This document shows, one piece after another, positions 34,925 through 43,362 of a stretch of DNA of 64,000 bases. The stretch's first letter is position 1. Each line of letters starts with the position of its first letter. The notes beneath the pieces were generated by a model, which saw only the letters and a list, made by a program, of their open reading frames with translations, did no database searches and was not told the origin of the DNA. The position numbers and the translations under genes are program-made. The stretch comes from Desulfobulbus oralis (GTDB lineage Bacteria > Desulfobacterota > Desulfobulbia > Desulfobulbales > Desulfobulbaceae): positions 1,490,851-1,554,850 of the forward strand of contig NZ_CP021255.1 in the NCBI RefSeq assembly GCF_002952055.1, in the 5' to 3' direction.

Positions 34925-36504
34925 TTTTTGATCCAGTGCCAGAACCAGGCCAATGTTCGCGGCTTGTTTGGCTTATGCGTCTCCTCCTGGCCGCAGTCTA
35001 TCACCAGCAGTATCGGCACTCCCAACTGCTCCATTACCTGTGCCGGTATTTTGAAGGTATGGTCAAAAAACTCTTTAATATAACCCAGTGCAATCGCCAG
35101 CAACAGACCAGTCAGCAGTCCCAGTGGAATCATGACAAGCGGCCTGGGGAAAGCCTCTTCGGTTGGCTCATAGGGATAACTCAGAATGCGTGCATTGGAC
35201 AGCACAGCATCCAGCTGGTTTTGCCCCAGGCTTTCCTCATATCTTTGGGTATAGGCAGAAAATGCCTTGTGCAAGGCATCAATTTCGGTATCCAGCTGGC
35301 GTAACCGGCTCTGGATGGCCTGCAACACCTTGATTTGCGATTTCAGCTCGTTTATCCGCCGAATTTTCTGCTGGATGGTTGATTCCAGGATATCCTTTTC
35401 CTGGCTGCGCTCAGCAATACGGTTTTCCACGAGACGCAAAAACTGATGGTGGGTATTGGCAAGCCGCTTACGGTGCTCGATCACTGGCTGGCTGGCAGCG
35501 GTAAAGGAGATCAGCGCGTTGTCAAGTCCCATGATCTGTTCAACCAGACGCTCACCAACATCCTTGAGTTCCCGGTCTTCATATGCTATGCCACCGATCA
35601 GCTGTTTAAAGGTAAAGGGAAAGGCATACTCTTTCTGGCCGATCTTGCGTGCCTCCACCAGACTTTTATTCAGATAATCCAACCAAGCACGGCTTTCCAG
35701 CAGACGGTCACGGTATTGGTTCAACGACTGTTCTTCGGTGTTGACGGCGTTCAGGCGAAAGGTGATTTCCTCGGCAGGATGCGAGGCGTTGGCACCTTCC
35801 AGAATCTGCTGACGCGTGTGTTCCAGTGCATCAATACGATTCCTGTAGTGCTGTTTCTTCTGTTCGTAAAATTCTTCTGGCAAATTATTGGATTGTAGAT
35901 TCTGTCGGCTTTGCAGGTAATTGTGCAGCAAACGCTCGACAAAGACCGTGCCTTGGGCAGGGTCACTGGTCGACAGCACGACTGAGATAATATTTGATCC
36001 AGGTAGGGTTTCTACTTGCAGTTTTTTCTGGATAGCCTGCAGCGCTTCATCAATGTGAGTATCGCGCACCGAATCGGTTTCCAATCCCAATAGACCGCGC
36101 AGCGGATTGGTGACATGTTCACGCAGCGGTGTGGTTACATAGTTTTTGAACGGTTTGAGCACAAATTTTTTTAACAGGGATTCAGGCATGCTGAAGCGCC
36201 CTTCTTCGCTCAGTCCCAGTATGGTTTGCCGTACTAGGGTAGTAGAGCGCAGGATGTTGGCCTCGGTTTCCATATCTGCCAGCGAGGTAGGGACGAACTT
36301 GTCCGTTTCTGCAGTCAACGAGCTTGCTGAATCACTTTGTGACAGTTTTTTCGACTGCACTATCACTTCTGCCGTAATATCAAAACTTTGCTTCAATAAT
36401 AGGGGCAGCAGCAGAACAACTGCAGAAAAAATCAGAAAAAATCGCTTAATCAAGCGCCTGTTGGCAAAGAAGATGCGCATGAACTCATGCAGGTAGTTTT
36501 CCAT
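34921..36504 (-). CDS. Wzz/GumC-type chain length regulator
   Basis: 527 aa. A first membrane segment lies near residues 22-42 and a second near 455-475 (VMIPLGLLTGLLLAIALGYI), with long periplasmic coiled coils between (for example RRINELKSQIKVLQAIQSRL). The cytoplasmic tail of about 50 residues has no kinase domain; the kinase-like protein is separate (37567). It should co-polymerise with the Wza-like exporter and set polymer length. Confidence 0.92.
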   Translation of the reverse strand: MENYLHEFMRIFFANRRLIKRFFLIFSAVVLLLPLLLKQSFDITAEVIVQSKKLSQSDSASSLTAETDKFVPTSLADMETEANILRSTTLVRQTILGLSEEGRFSMPESLLKKFVLKPFKNYVTTPLREHVTNPLRGLLGLETDSVRDTHIDEALQAIQKKLQVETLPGSNIISVVLSTSDPAQGTVFVERLLHNYLQSRQNLQSNNLPEEFYEQKKQHYRNRIDALEHTRQQILEGANASHPAEEITFRLNAVNTEEQSLNQYRDRLLESRAWLDYLNKSLVEARKIGQKEYAFPFTFKQLIGGIAYEDRELKDVGERLVEQIMGLDNALISFTAASQPVIEHRKRLANTHHQFLRLVENRIAERSQEKDILESTIQQKIRRINELKSQIKVLQAIQSRLRQLDTEIDALHKAFSAYTQRYEESLGQNQLDAVLSNARILSYPYEPTEEAFPRPLVMIPLGLLTGLLLAIALGYIKEFFDHTFKIPAQVMEQLGVPILLVIDCGQEETHKPNKPRTLAWFWHWIKK

Positions 36505-36525
36505 CGTTCATTCTCCGACTCTACA

Positions 36526-37554
36526 TCAGTCGCTGTTTTTGTTGTCTACACGATATGAAAAGTTGAAGCCAAATCCCTGAAACAGGATGATGTCAGCCAG
36601 TTGTCGGCTGATCTGTCCGGCTTTTGACAGGCGTGTCTGCGGGATATACAACAGGTCGTCCGCCTGCAGATAGGCCATGTACCGGCCTTTGCCGTCGATG
36701 GCTTTTTGCACGTCATACAGATAGGCAACCGCCTCATTCCCCTTGCGCCGCATGACCACCACCGAATCCAGGCGCGCCTTGGCATTGGCTCCGTGGGCCA
36801 GAGTCAGGGCCTCCAGTACGGAAACCGGACGGTTAATGGTGTAAGCTCCTGGCTGCCCGACCTCGCCCAGCACATAAACCTGATTGGGTATGGTCGATTT
36901 GAGCAGCACATCCACACGCATTTGTCCCAGCAGGCTGGCATAGCGCCTGTTGAGTTCATCCCTGAGTTCATCAAGGCTCATGCCTTGCAGTAAGAGGCTG
37001 CCGATCAGGGGAAAGCTGGCCCGTCCGTCCGCGCCGACAAGTATTTCCCGGCTCATACCGAAGGCCGGATGATTCAATGTCATACGCAGGTTCTCCAACT
37101 GCGCCATAGGTTTGGGTACAGCCACTGCTACAACCGGATTTTTCAGAATCCCTTTATAGTTTTTCAGCAGCAGCAGTCGGACTTCTGCCGTGGTCAGGCC
37201 CGCAACAGAGATCCGGCCGACATAGGGCATTTCCACTGTACCGTCCGGCAGGACAAGATGTGTGGCACTCAATTCGTTGGCAGTCAGAAAGCTCATCTCG
37301 ACATGATCACCCGGCTGGATCCGGTAAGCCTCACTGCTAACGGTGCCTATGTGAAAAATCACATCCAGCACATCCATGGGACGCAGCACCTGGATAATGG
37401 GGATAATTTCCTGCACCCACTCATCCTGATCACCCTGCCTGCCTGTCTCAACCTTGTCCGCACTCGGCATGTGAACAGGTAAAACCATATCCTGCTTGCC
37501 GGCACAACCCACCAACAATACCAGTATTCCTGTCACCACTATCCGTGTCATCAT
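36526..37554 (-). CDS. Wza-like outer-membrane polysaccharide export lipoprotein
   Basis: 342 aa. A lipoprotein signal peptide has lipobox LLVGC with Cys17. The polysaccharide export (PES) domain begins YRIQPGDHVEM near residue 78, followed by SLBB-type repeats with DGRASFPLIGSLLLQGM and NQVYVLGEVGQPGAYTIN. It would form the outer-membrane/periplasmic channel. It lies 21 nt upstream of the Wzz-type gene and 12 nt after the kinase-like gene. Confidence 0.93.
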   Translation of the reverse strand: MMTRIVVTGILVLLVGCAGKQDMVLPVHMPSADKVETGRQGDQDEWVQEIIPIIQVLRPMDVLDVIFHIGTVSSEAYRIQPGDHVEMSFLTANELSATHLVLPDGTVEMPYVGRISVAGLTTAEVRLLLLKNYKGILKNPVVAVAVPKPMAQLENLRMTLNHPAFGMSREILVGADGRASFPLIGSLLLQGMSLDELRDELNRRYASLLGQMRVDVLLKSTIPNQVYVLGEVGQPGAYTINRPVSVLEALTLAHGANAKARLDSVVVMRRKGNEAVAYLYDVQKAIDGKGRYMAYLQADDLLYIPQTRLSKAGQISRQLADIILFQGFGFNFSYRVDNKNSD

Positions 37555-37566
37555 AAAAACCAGTCA

Positions 37567-38193
37567 TTAAAGTTTGTTGTAAAACCACCCCGGCGTGTAA
37601 TATTTGCGGTCGTTAAAAATACAGCCGGCAACATTGGCACCGCTCTGCTCCAAGCGCTGCCGTGCCGCCTTGGCCACCTCCCAGCGAGTTTCCTCTGCCC
37701 GGATCACCAGTATCAGCGCATCCGCCAGGGAACAGTTTTCTACTGCACTGTTGTTGGCATATACGGGATCGGCATCAATAATGACAAAACGGAACTGTTC
37801 GACCAGACGGGCTAGAACCGCGACCAGTTCCCGACGGGTTATCTCTTTGCCCTGCCTGCTTGGTAACAGGTACAGTTCCTGCTCGTCCAGCCGCAATACA
37901 TGTTTTCGCGCATCGGCAGAGTCCGCTATCAACTCCCATAAATCTTTATATTCCTGTTGTGCGAACGCTCGGGTTAGGCTGTTTTCAGCACTGCTGAGAT
38001 CAACCAGCACTATCGGTTCACCTGTAGATTGCTGCAATTCACTGGCCAAAGTCAATACACTGGTAGTAACTCCCGCACCAATATTGGGTGCGGTCAGCAG
38101 TAGAATTTTATTTCCAACATCTTTAACCAGCCCCGCCAGATTGACCTGACTTGCTTTATATGCGGCGGCGATCTTACCTGCTGTCGTCTTCAT
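37567..38193 (-). CDS. BY-kinase-like ATPase with degenerate Walker A
   Basis: 208 aa, in the CpsD/Wzc-kinase position. The P-loop region reads TAPNIGAGVTTSVL, where the usual GEGK(S/T) lysine is Val, and Walker A-prime (normally DxDLRxP) is VDLSSAENSL. The Walker B-like FVIIDADPVYA remains. A short C-terminal KYYTPGWFY carries tyrosines. BY-kinases control polymerisation by autophosphorylation. Without the catalytic lysine this one may be a structural regulator only, unless ATP binding uses another residue. It is cotranscribed with wza. Confidence 0.82.
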   Translation of the reverse strand: MKTTAGKIAAAYKASQVNLAGLVKDVGNKILLLTAPNIGAGVTTSVLTLASELQQSTGEPIVLVDLSSAENSLTRAFAQQEYKDLWELIADSADARKHVLRLDEQELYLLPSRQGKEITRRELVAVLARLVEQFRFVIIDADPVYANNSAVENCSLADALILVIRAEETRWEVAKAARQRLEQSGANVAGCIFNDRKYYTPGWFYNKL

Positions 38194-38904
38194 TTAACTC
38201 GCTCCATGTCCAGCGAGAATGCTGAAAAAGGTTTTCAGCAGGATTTTTATGTCCTGCCATGGTCCCTGATTGGCGATATACTGTAAATCCAGCTCGACCC
38301 GTGCGGTAAATCCTATGTCGCTTCGTCCGGAAATCTGCCATAACCCAGTGACGCCCGGATAAATGCCGAGTCGAGCAAGATGTTCTTCATCATAGGTTCG
38401 AGCATGAAAGGAGGTTGGACGTGGTCCGACCAAGCGCATGTCCCCCAGCACGACATTGATTAAATTGGGCAGCTCATCCAGACTGCTGCGCCGCAGAAAT
38501 GTCCCGATTTTCGTTACGCGTGGATCGTGGTCAATTTTGAAGTCAAGGGCATTGACCCCATGCTTGTTCAAATGACGAAGAGAATCTTTGAGCGCCTCGG
38601 CATCCTCGACCATGGTCCTGAATTTGTACATACCAAAACGTCGGCCGCAAAATCCGGTACGCTGCTGGATAAAAAACACAGGACCTTTGCTGGTAGTCTT
38701 GATCAGCACAGCAAGCAGCACAAAGAGTGGACTAAATAGCAGTAACAGCAGCAAAGCAGTAGTTGCTCCAAAAAAACGCTTGGTTTTTGACAGTGTCCAA
38801 GGCGTGCCCGGTTTGTTGCCGAAAATCCAATCCCGCTGCTCAATCCGGACAGCATGGGCTATTTTTTGTCTGAGTTCAGGGTTACGTCGCCGCTCTGTAC
38901 ACAC
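38194..38904 (-). CDS. Undecaprenyl-phosphate sugar-1-phosphate transferase
   Basis: 236 aa, bacterial sugar transferase (PF02397) family. One membrane segment TTALLLLLLFSPLFVLLAVL is followed by the catalytic segment GPVFFIQQRTG, MYKFRTMVEDAE, DELPNLINVVLGDMRLVGPR and PGVTGLWQISGRSD. It starts repeat-unit synthesis by moving a sugar-1-phosphate to undecaprenyl phosphate. The start is a GTG at 38902-38904 with a weak ribosome binding site; ISL3 DNA begins about 30 nt upstream, so the native promoter or a few codons may have been lost. First gene of the EPS operon. Confidence 0.92.
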   Translation of the reverse strand: MCTERRRNPELRQKIAHAVRIEQRDWIFGNKPGTPWTLSKTKRFFGATTALLLLLLFSPLFVLLAVLIKTTSKGPVFFIQQRTGFCGRRFGMYKFRTMVEDAEALKDSLRHLNKHGVNALDFKIDHDPRVTKIGTFLRRSSLDELPNLINVVLGDMRLVGPRPTSFHARTYDEEHLARLGIYPGVTGLWQISGRSDIGFTARVELDLQYIANQGPWQDIKILLKTFFSILAGHGAS

Positions 38905-38935
38905 TTAGAATATATCCGTAACTAGTTCTAATTTT

Positions 38936-39989
38936 TGGGTTCTTCTCAGGAAACGGTGCATAAAAGCAGCTTAACAAATTAAAAAACATGAGTTCTTTTA
39001 GATAGATAGCGGCGGCCAGCCAACAATCTATCCAGAGAGGAACTCATGCTTGTAGAGCAGATAATCAAACAGACGGTTGATTTGCAAGGTTTTCGAGTAC
39101 ATACGGTTACTAAAGACCCAGGCGGCCTGGTAGCCGAACTTCGCCCTGATACCCGGCATCGAATACGCTGTGGAACATGTGGTCGCCCGGCCGTTTACCG
39201 TGACATGCGTGATGTTCGCTTTTTCCGCCACCTGCCTCTGTGGAATATTCCGGTGTGGTTTCGCTATCAACCTCGCCGGGTGCACTGCTCCAGATGTGGC
39301 GGCGTCCGCACGGAGCAGCTTCCCTGGGTGACAGGCAAGCAGCGGTTGACCCGTGCCTATAGTTGCTTTCTGGCCAAATGGGCTGAGATGCTGCCTTGGC
39401 ACTCGGTCGCCAGGCTGTTTGGCTGTGCCTGGGGCACGGTTGCCACAGCGGTCAAAAGCATGGTCAAGTATAGCATGGAACACCGTGACCTCAGCGGCAT
39501 TACCCATATCGGTATTGACGGGATTTCGCGAAAAAAGGGGCAAGTCTACCTCACCAATGTGTACGATCTCCGCTCAAAGACATTGATCTGGAGCGGGGTT
39601 GAACGGACCAGGGATACCTTGCGCAGCTTTTTCAACTCTCTCGGGCCGGAGCGGGCAGGCAAGCTTCAGGGTATCTGCTGCGATATGTGGCAGCCCTGTG
39701 TCGAAGTGATCAGGGAATGCGCTCCGCAGGCAAGCCTTGTTTTCGATAAATTTCATATTGTTCGCCACCTGATGGCAGCGCTTGACCAGGTCCGTCGTGA
39801 TGAGATCCGTGAGAAAGGCAAAGAACACAAGAACCTCATGAAAGACAGTCGGTACATCTGGCTCAAGACCCCCTGGAACCTGACGCCAAAACAGCGGGTC
39901 AGACTCAGCAGCCTTGAGCATATGAACTTGAAGATCAACAGAGCCTGCCTCCTCAAGGAACGCTTTCGTGATCTATGGTCCTACAAAAC
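38936..39989 (+). mobile_element. ISL3-family element, 3' part lost
   Basis: The left end is placed near GGGTTCTTCTCAGGAAACGG (approximate). The transposase is intact for about 310 residues, then joins IS1182 sequence at about 39990. A different ISL3 lineage from the copy at 21695. Confidence 0.75.
39046..39989 (+). pseudogene. ISL3-family transposase, C-terminally truncated
   Basis: ATG 39046 follows GAGAGGAACTC. The N-terminal zinc finger is present (CGTCGRPAVYRDM, HCSRCGG), then a helix-turn-helix region and DDE segments HIGIDGISRKKGQVYL and GICCDMWQPCVEVI. After DLWSYK the frame enters antisense IS1182 sequence and stops at 40104, so the final conserved region with the third acidic residue is lost. 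Confidence 0.88.
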
Positions 39990-40478
39990 AAAGCTCTTCA
40001 TGGCAGCGTTCACCTCCATGCTGGAGGCGTCGATGCCCAGATATTTCCCGTTAAGCAGATTGGCCTGCTCCAAAATCCGCAGCACAAAGACAAACATTTC
40101 GTGATGCACTTCCAGCGGCAGGAGCCCCCGGATGCGGCACAGGGAAGAGTGATCAGGCACGGATTCGGTGGGGCCGAGCTGGAGAAATTCGCGCAGAGAA
40201 AGGGAATCGGCACAGCGCCAGCAGATGCCGCGCTCAGAGTCGATGCCCTCGAAGCAGCCGATCAAAAGCATGCGGAAATACCGGCCCGGCGGGATGGACC
40301 TGCGGCCGGGTTTTTCGGCATAGAAGGGAGCGCACAGCTTTTCGAGGAAGGCGTCAAATGCTTCCTGGTGCAGGAGCTTCTGCAGCCGCTCGTAAAAGAC
40401 ATGCCCCTGACTCTGGGGCAGCTGATCATGGATCAGCCACATGCTCTTCTGCTCTGCCTGCCTCCGGCCAGGACTCAT
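39990..40478 (-). pseudogene. IS1182-family transposase, N-terminal fragment
   Basis: Starts MSPGRRQAEQKSMWLIHDQL at 40478 and stays in frame through YLGIDASSMEVNAAMKS, then ends at the ISL3 junction. It has the DUF772-like domain and only the first acidic residue, so it is inactive. Very similar to copy 2 over its length. Confidence 0.88.
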
Positions 40479-40549
40479 ACTGCCTCCCCGACACAATTTG
40501 ATCGCCTGTGCACCATTATGCCTTGCCTGAAGACTTTTTCAACGGGCTG
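39990..40549 (-). mobile_element. IS1182-family element, copy 3 (5' part only)
   Basis: The transposase 5' end and the terminal CAGCCCGTTGAAAAAG (ending at 40549) are present. The 3' two thirds are missing, and the break joins an ISL3 transposase. Same orientation as copy 2. Confidence 0.88.
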
Positions 40550-40623
40550 CTATGGCGCTTGCATCAAAGCGGTCCCTCGCGGCTTCCACAAAGCAGGCGC
40601 AGCACAGGCTTTCTTGTTCTGCG

Positions 40624-42939
40624 TTACAATCCCGCCCCACCCACGTCAACCCCAAAGGGCATGCCGATATTGGCCAGTCTGAAGATCAGCATGATGGTCT
40701 GGTCGCCGGGACTGCGGTCGGAAGCCAGTTCAACCGACCAGCATGCCGGCTGGTAGACCAGATGGAATTTCTCCTCTATGGTGACCTTCTGTTCGATGGC
40801 CCGTTCTATGCTGTAGCCCAGAGCGAAATCGTAGGGCAGGAGATACCAGATGCTGCCGCTGACCGAGTTGATGTTCAGCTTCTCGTTATAGCGGTAGTCA
40901 ACGCCAAAAACATCGCCCCTCCCGCTGCGGTAGTCGGCCTCGATGGCATGTTCGGTGCCATTGCCATAGACATCCAGTGCAGCGGTGTAGAACAGGCGCG
41001 TATTCGTGAGTGGATAGAAGCCAGTTTTGAGCTCCACCGGGGTCAGGGGCGTATCACTCATTTCGCTGCGCATGTCGTAGCCCTGGCGGGCTTTGAAAAA
41101 GACCAGATCCCGTTCATCGCTGTCATGGCCGAACAGGGAGAAAAAGTTGTTGACACCGTAGTAAATGGTGTTGGCCTCCTCAATCTCGTCCACGGTGTCG
41201 AACTGGGGCAGGATATCCGTATCCGGAATCTTCAGATACGTATATTCGACAAAGGGCCGGATGGTGTGGCCGAGACTGTCGCCGTGATTGTCTGTCGCCC
41301 CGTATTCGCGGTACAGGGTGGTGCTGATTTCGCCGCCCAGTCTGTACAGCCAGCGGTTGACTGTATCGTCGTTTTTCCAGTCCGTTGCCCCGCCGTCATC
41401 AATGGTGTAGAAGGTTTCGCGGATGCCGCCATGCACGGAACTTTCCAGGTATCTGCTGATCGGCAGATTCGTTGAAATTTCGGGGAAGAGGTCAAAGCGC
41501 TGGGCGCCGACGCCCTTGTCGCGCCAGAAATGGGTATAGCTGCTGTCCCAGGAAATATCGGCGGAGGATGAGGCGATGGGCCGCAGGCCGGAATAGCTCA
41601 GTGATGGCAGCTTCCAGAACTGGGAAGGCTCGTCGGCACTGTAAACCCGGTCGCTGACATCGTTGATGGCCATGAATTCGGCCTGAAAGATCGAGCCGTC
41701 TTCAAAGGAACGCAGCACTTTGGCGGTGTTTTCCCGGTACTGGTCCAGTTTCTGTTCAAAGCTGCGGCCAAAGGCATTGTAGTAGAGGCGGTTATTGGCG
41801 TTGAATGCGGTTGAACCGGAGTTGAATTCGCGCAGATAATCCTTGTCCGAAACCACATCGATATCCAGACGTGTAATCCAGTCGCCAAAGTTCTGATCGG
41901 CCTTGCCCCTGATCCAGTACCGTTCCACGTTGCTGTGGGAAAAGCTGCCGTCCCGATAATAGGCTTCTTCCGACGGATCGCTCAGATCATCGTCCAGATA
42001 GTGCCCTCTGAACATGCCCTTGCTGCTTTCATCGGTGGCATAACGAAATTCACCGCCCATCATAACCCCGCGTTTGGAAAAGTAGCGGGGGTACAGGGTG
42101 ATGTCGGCAGTGGGCGAGAGATTGACGAAAAATGGCGTTTCCAGTCCAAAGCCATCACGGTCGGACATGTACCAGGCGGGAAAGAGAAAACCGGTCTGGC
42201 GCTCATGCTTGGCAGGCAGGATCATGTAGGGCGAATAGAAGACGGGAATGCCCTTGACCCGGAATACGGCATGCTTCATCACCGCATAGCCGCCGTCGGT
42301 GATCTTGGTGTCGGCCGCGCCGAAACTCCAGGGCGGCTCCTGCCCATCCTGCAGCCTGCAGGTGATAACCCAGCCGTCCTCGATATGGTAGGTGAGGTCG
42401 CCCGTTTTTTCGATCGTGCGCCCTTCCAGGTGCAGATCCAGCTCCTGCCGTACAATTCTGGCGTTTTCAAAGGAACCGGTCGAGTTTTTCAGATTGATGC
42501 TGCCACTGTCGGCGGCCAGTTCATCTCCCTTGACGTTGATCAGGACGTTGCCCCGGATTTTGGCCTGACCCATGGCCACGTCGTAGGCAACCCAGTCCGC
42601 CTTGATGGAGGTGGTTGTGGTGACTGCCGATACTGGCTGGGCTGCTCTGTTTTCGTCGTCCAGGTCCCCGGAGTCAGCGCCAAGCAGATCGTCCCATTTG
42701 GAAGAGCTATCCTTTGGCGCGACAGCTTGTTTTTCCTTTTTTTCCAGAATGACATGACCCTCGGCAATCACACTGGCAGGGTTTTCATAGCGGACCATCC
42801 TGTCCGCCGTGATTTCCCACTCCTCTGCATTCATTTCGGCGGCGCAAAGTGGCGTATGCCATATCAGCGCGGGTATGAGCAGGAAGGCTGGGCAGTACCA
42901 AAATTGAAAAAACAGGCGGCGCGCGTTCAAGGCAATCAT
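40624..42939 (-). CDS. lptD: LPS-assembly protein LptD
   Basis: 771 aa. A signal-type N-terminus (RRLFFQFWYCPAFLLIPALI) precedes the mature start near CAAEMNAEEW. The LptA-like N-terminal domain has ITADRMVRYENPASVIAEGH and KIRGNVLINVKGDELAAD. The beta-barrel region includes YSPYMILPAKHERQTGFLFP, a conserved LptD segment, and ends with short aromatic strands. LptD with LptE inserts LPS into the outer leaflet of the outer membrane. The frame is open to 43077, but ATG 42937-42939 places the signal peptide correctly. IS1182 copy 3 ends 75 nt downstream of the stop. Confidence 0.93.
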   Translation of the reverse strand: MIALNARRLFFQFWYCPAFLLIPALIWHTPLCAAEMNAEEWEITADRMVRYENPASVIAEGHVILEKKEKQAVAPKDSSSKWDDLLGADSGDLDDENRAAQPVSAVTTTTSIKADWVAYDVAMGQAKIRGNVLINVKGDELAADSGSINLKNSTGSFENARIVRQELDLHLEGRTIEKTGDLTYHIEDGWVITCRLQDGQEPPWSFGAADTKITDGGYAVMKHAVFRVKGIPVFYSPYMILPAKHERQTGFLFPAWYMSDRDGFGLETPFFVNLSPTADITLYPRYFSKRGVMMGGEFRYATDESSKGMFRGHYLDDDLSDPSEEAYYRDGSFSHSNVERYWIRGKADQNFGDWITRLDIDVVSDKDYLREFNSGSTAFNANNRLYYNAFGRSFEQKLDQYRENTAKVLRSFEDGSIFQAEFMAINDVSDRVYSADEPSQFWKLPSLSYSGLRPIASSSADISWDSSYTHFWRDKGVGAQRFDLFPEISTNLPISRYLESSVHGGIRETFYTIDDGGATDWKNDDTVNRWLYRLGGEISTTLYREYGATDNHGDSLGHTIRPFVEYTYLKIPDTDILPQFDTVDEIEEANTIYYGVNNFFSLFGHDSDERDLVFFKARQGYDMRSEMSDTPLTPVELKTGFYPLTNTRLFYTAALDVYGNGTEHAIEADYRSGRGDVFGVDYRYNEKLNINSVSGSIWYLLPYDFALGYSIERAIEQKVTIEEKFHLVYQPACWSVELASDRSPGDQTIMLIFRLANIGMPFGVDVGGAGL

Positions 42940-43362
42940 TCCTGGCAGTATGTCAAACGGTATTGTAAATGAGATGAAACTAAATGACAAAAATGTCGGA
43001 CGATTGTATAAAACAACCTGAAAAAGCAAGCAATTATACCATTGCGGCAGTGTACGTGGGCCCCCATTAAGTGTCAAGCGAAAAGTCGCCTTCCCCGGCC
43101 TCTGCCGGCAGGCCCACGAAAGTGCTTGCGTGGCCGTTTAAAGTGCTTTATTGAACGCAATTCTTGATTTGTATGCGTTTTTCCCGTTGTCTTTATCGAT
43201 CGACCGGAAAATTTCATCTTAAGAGAGACATATTCCACAGGCGCAGTCTTTGGGCGCCATTCACAGACATTGCCGTCACAGGAGAAGCCCTGTTGTCAGC
43301 CGGGAGCCGCTTTGGATGCAGGCCGACAGCATGGACTGCCTCTGGCGGTTGCAAGGAGCAGC
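42940..43362. other. Divergent intergenic region between lptD and RNase E/G
   Basis: 423 nt without a credible gene. It holds the lptD promoter candidate at 43005-43033 and an AT-rich stretch at 43140-43220, probably the promoter zone for the plus-strand gene (TTGAAC near 43152 with TATGCG after a short 15-nt spacer, not optimal). Confidence 0.5.
43005..43033 (-). promoter_or_regulatory. Candidate sigma-70 promoter for lptD
   Basis: On the minus strand, TTGCTT (43028-43033), a 17-nt spacer, TATACA (43005-43010), about 65 nt before the lptD ATG. Confidence 0.42.
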
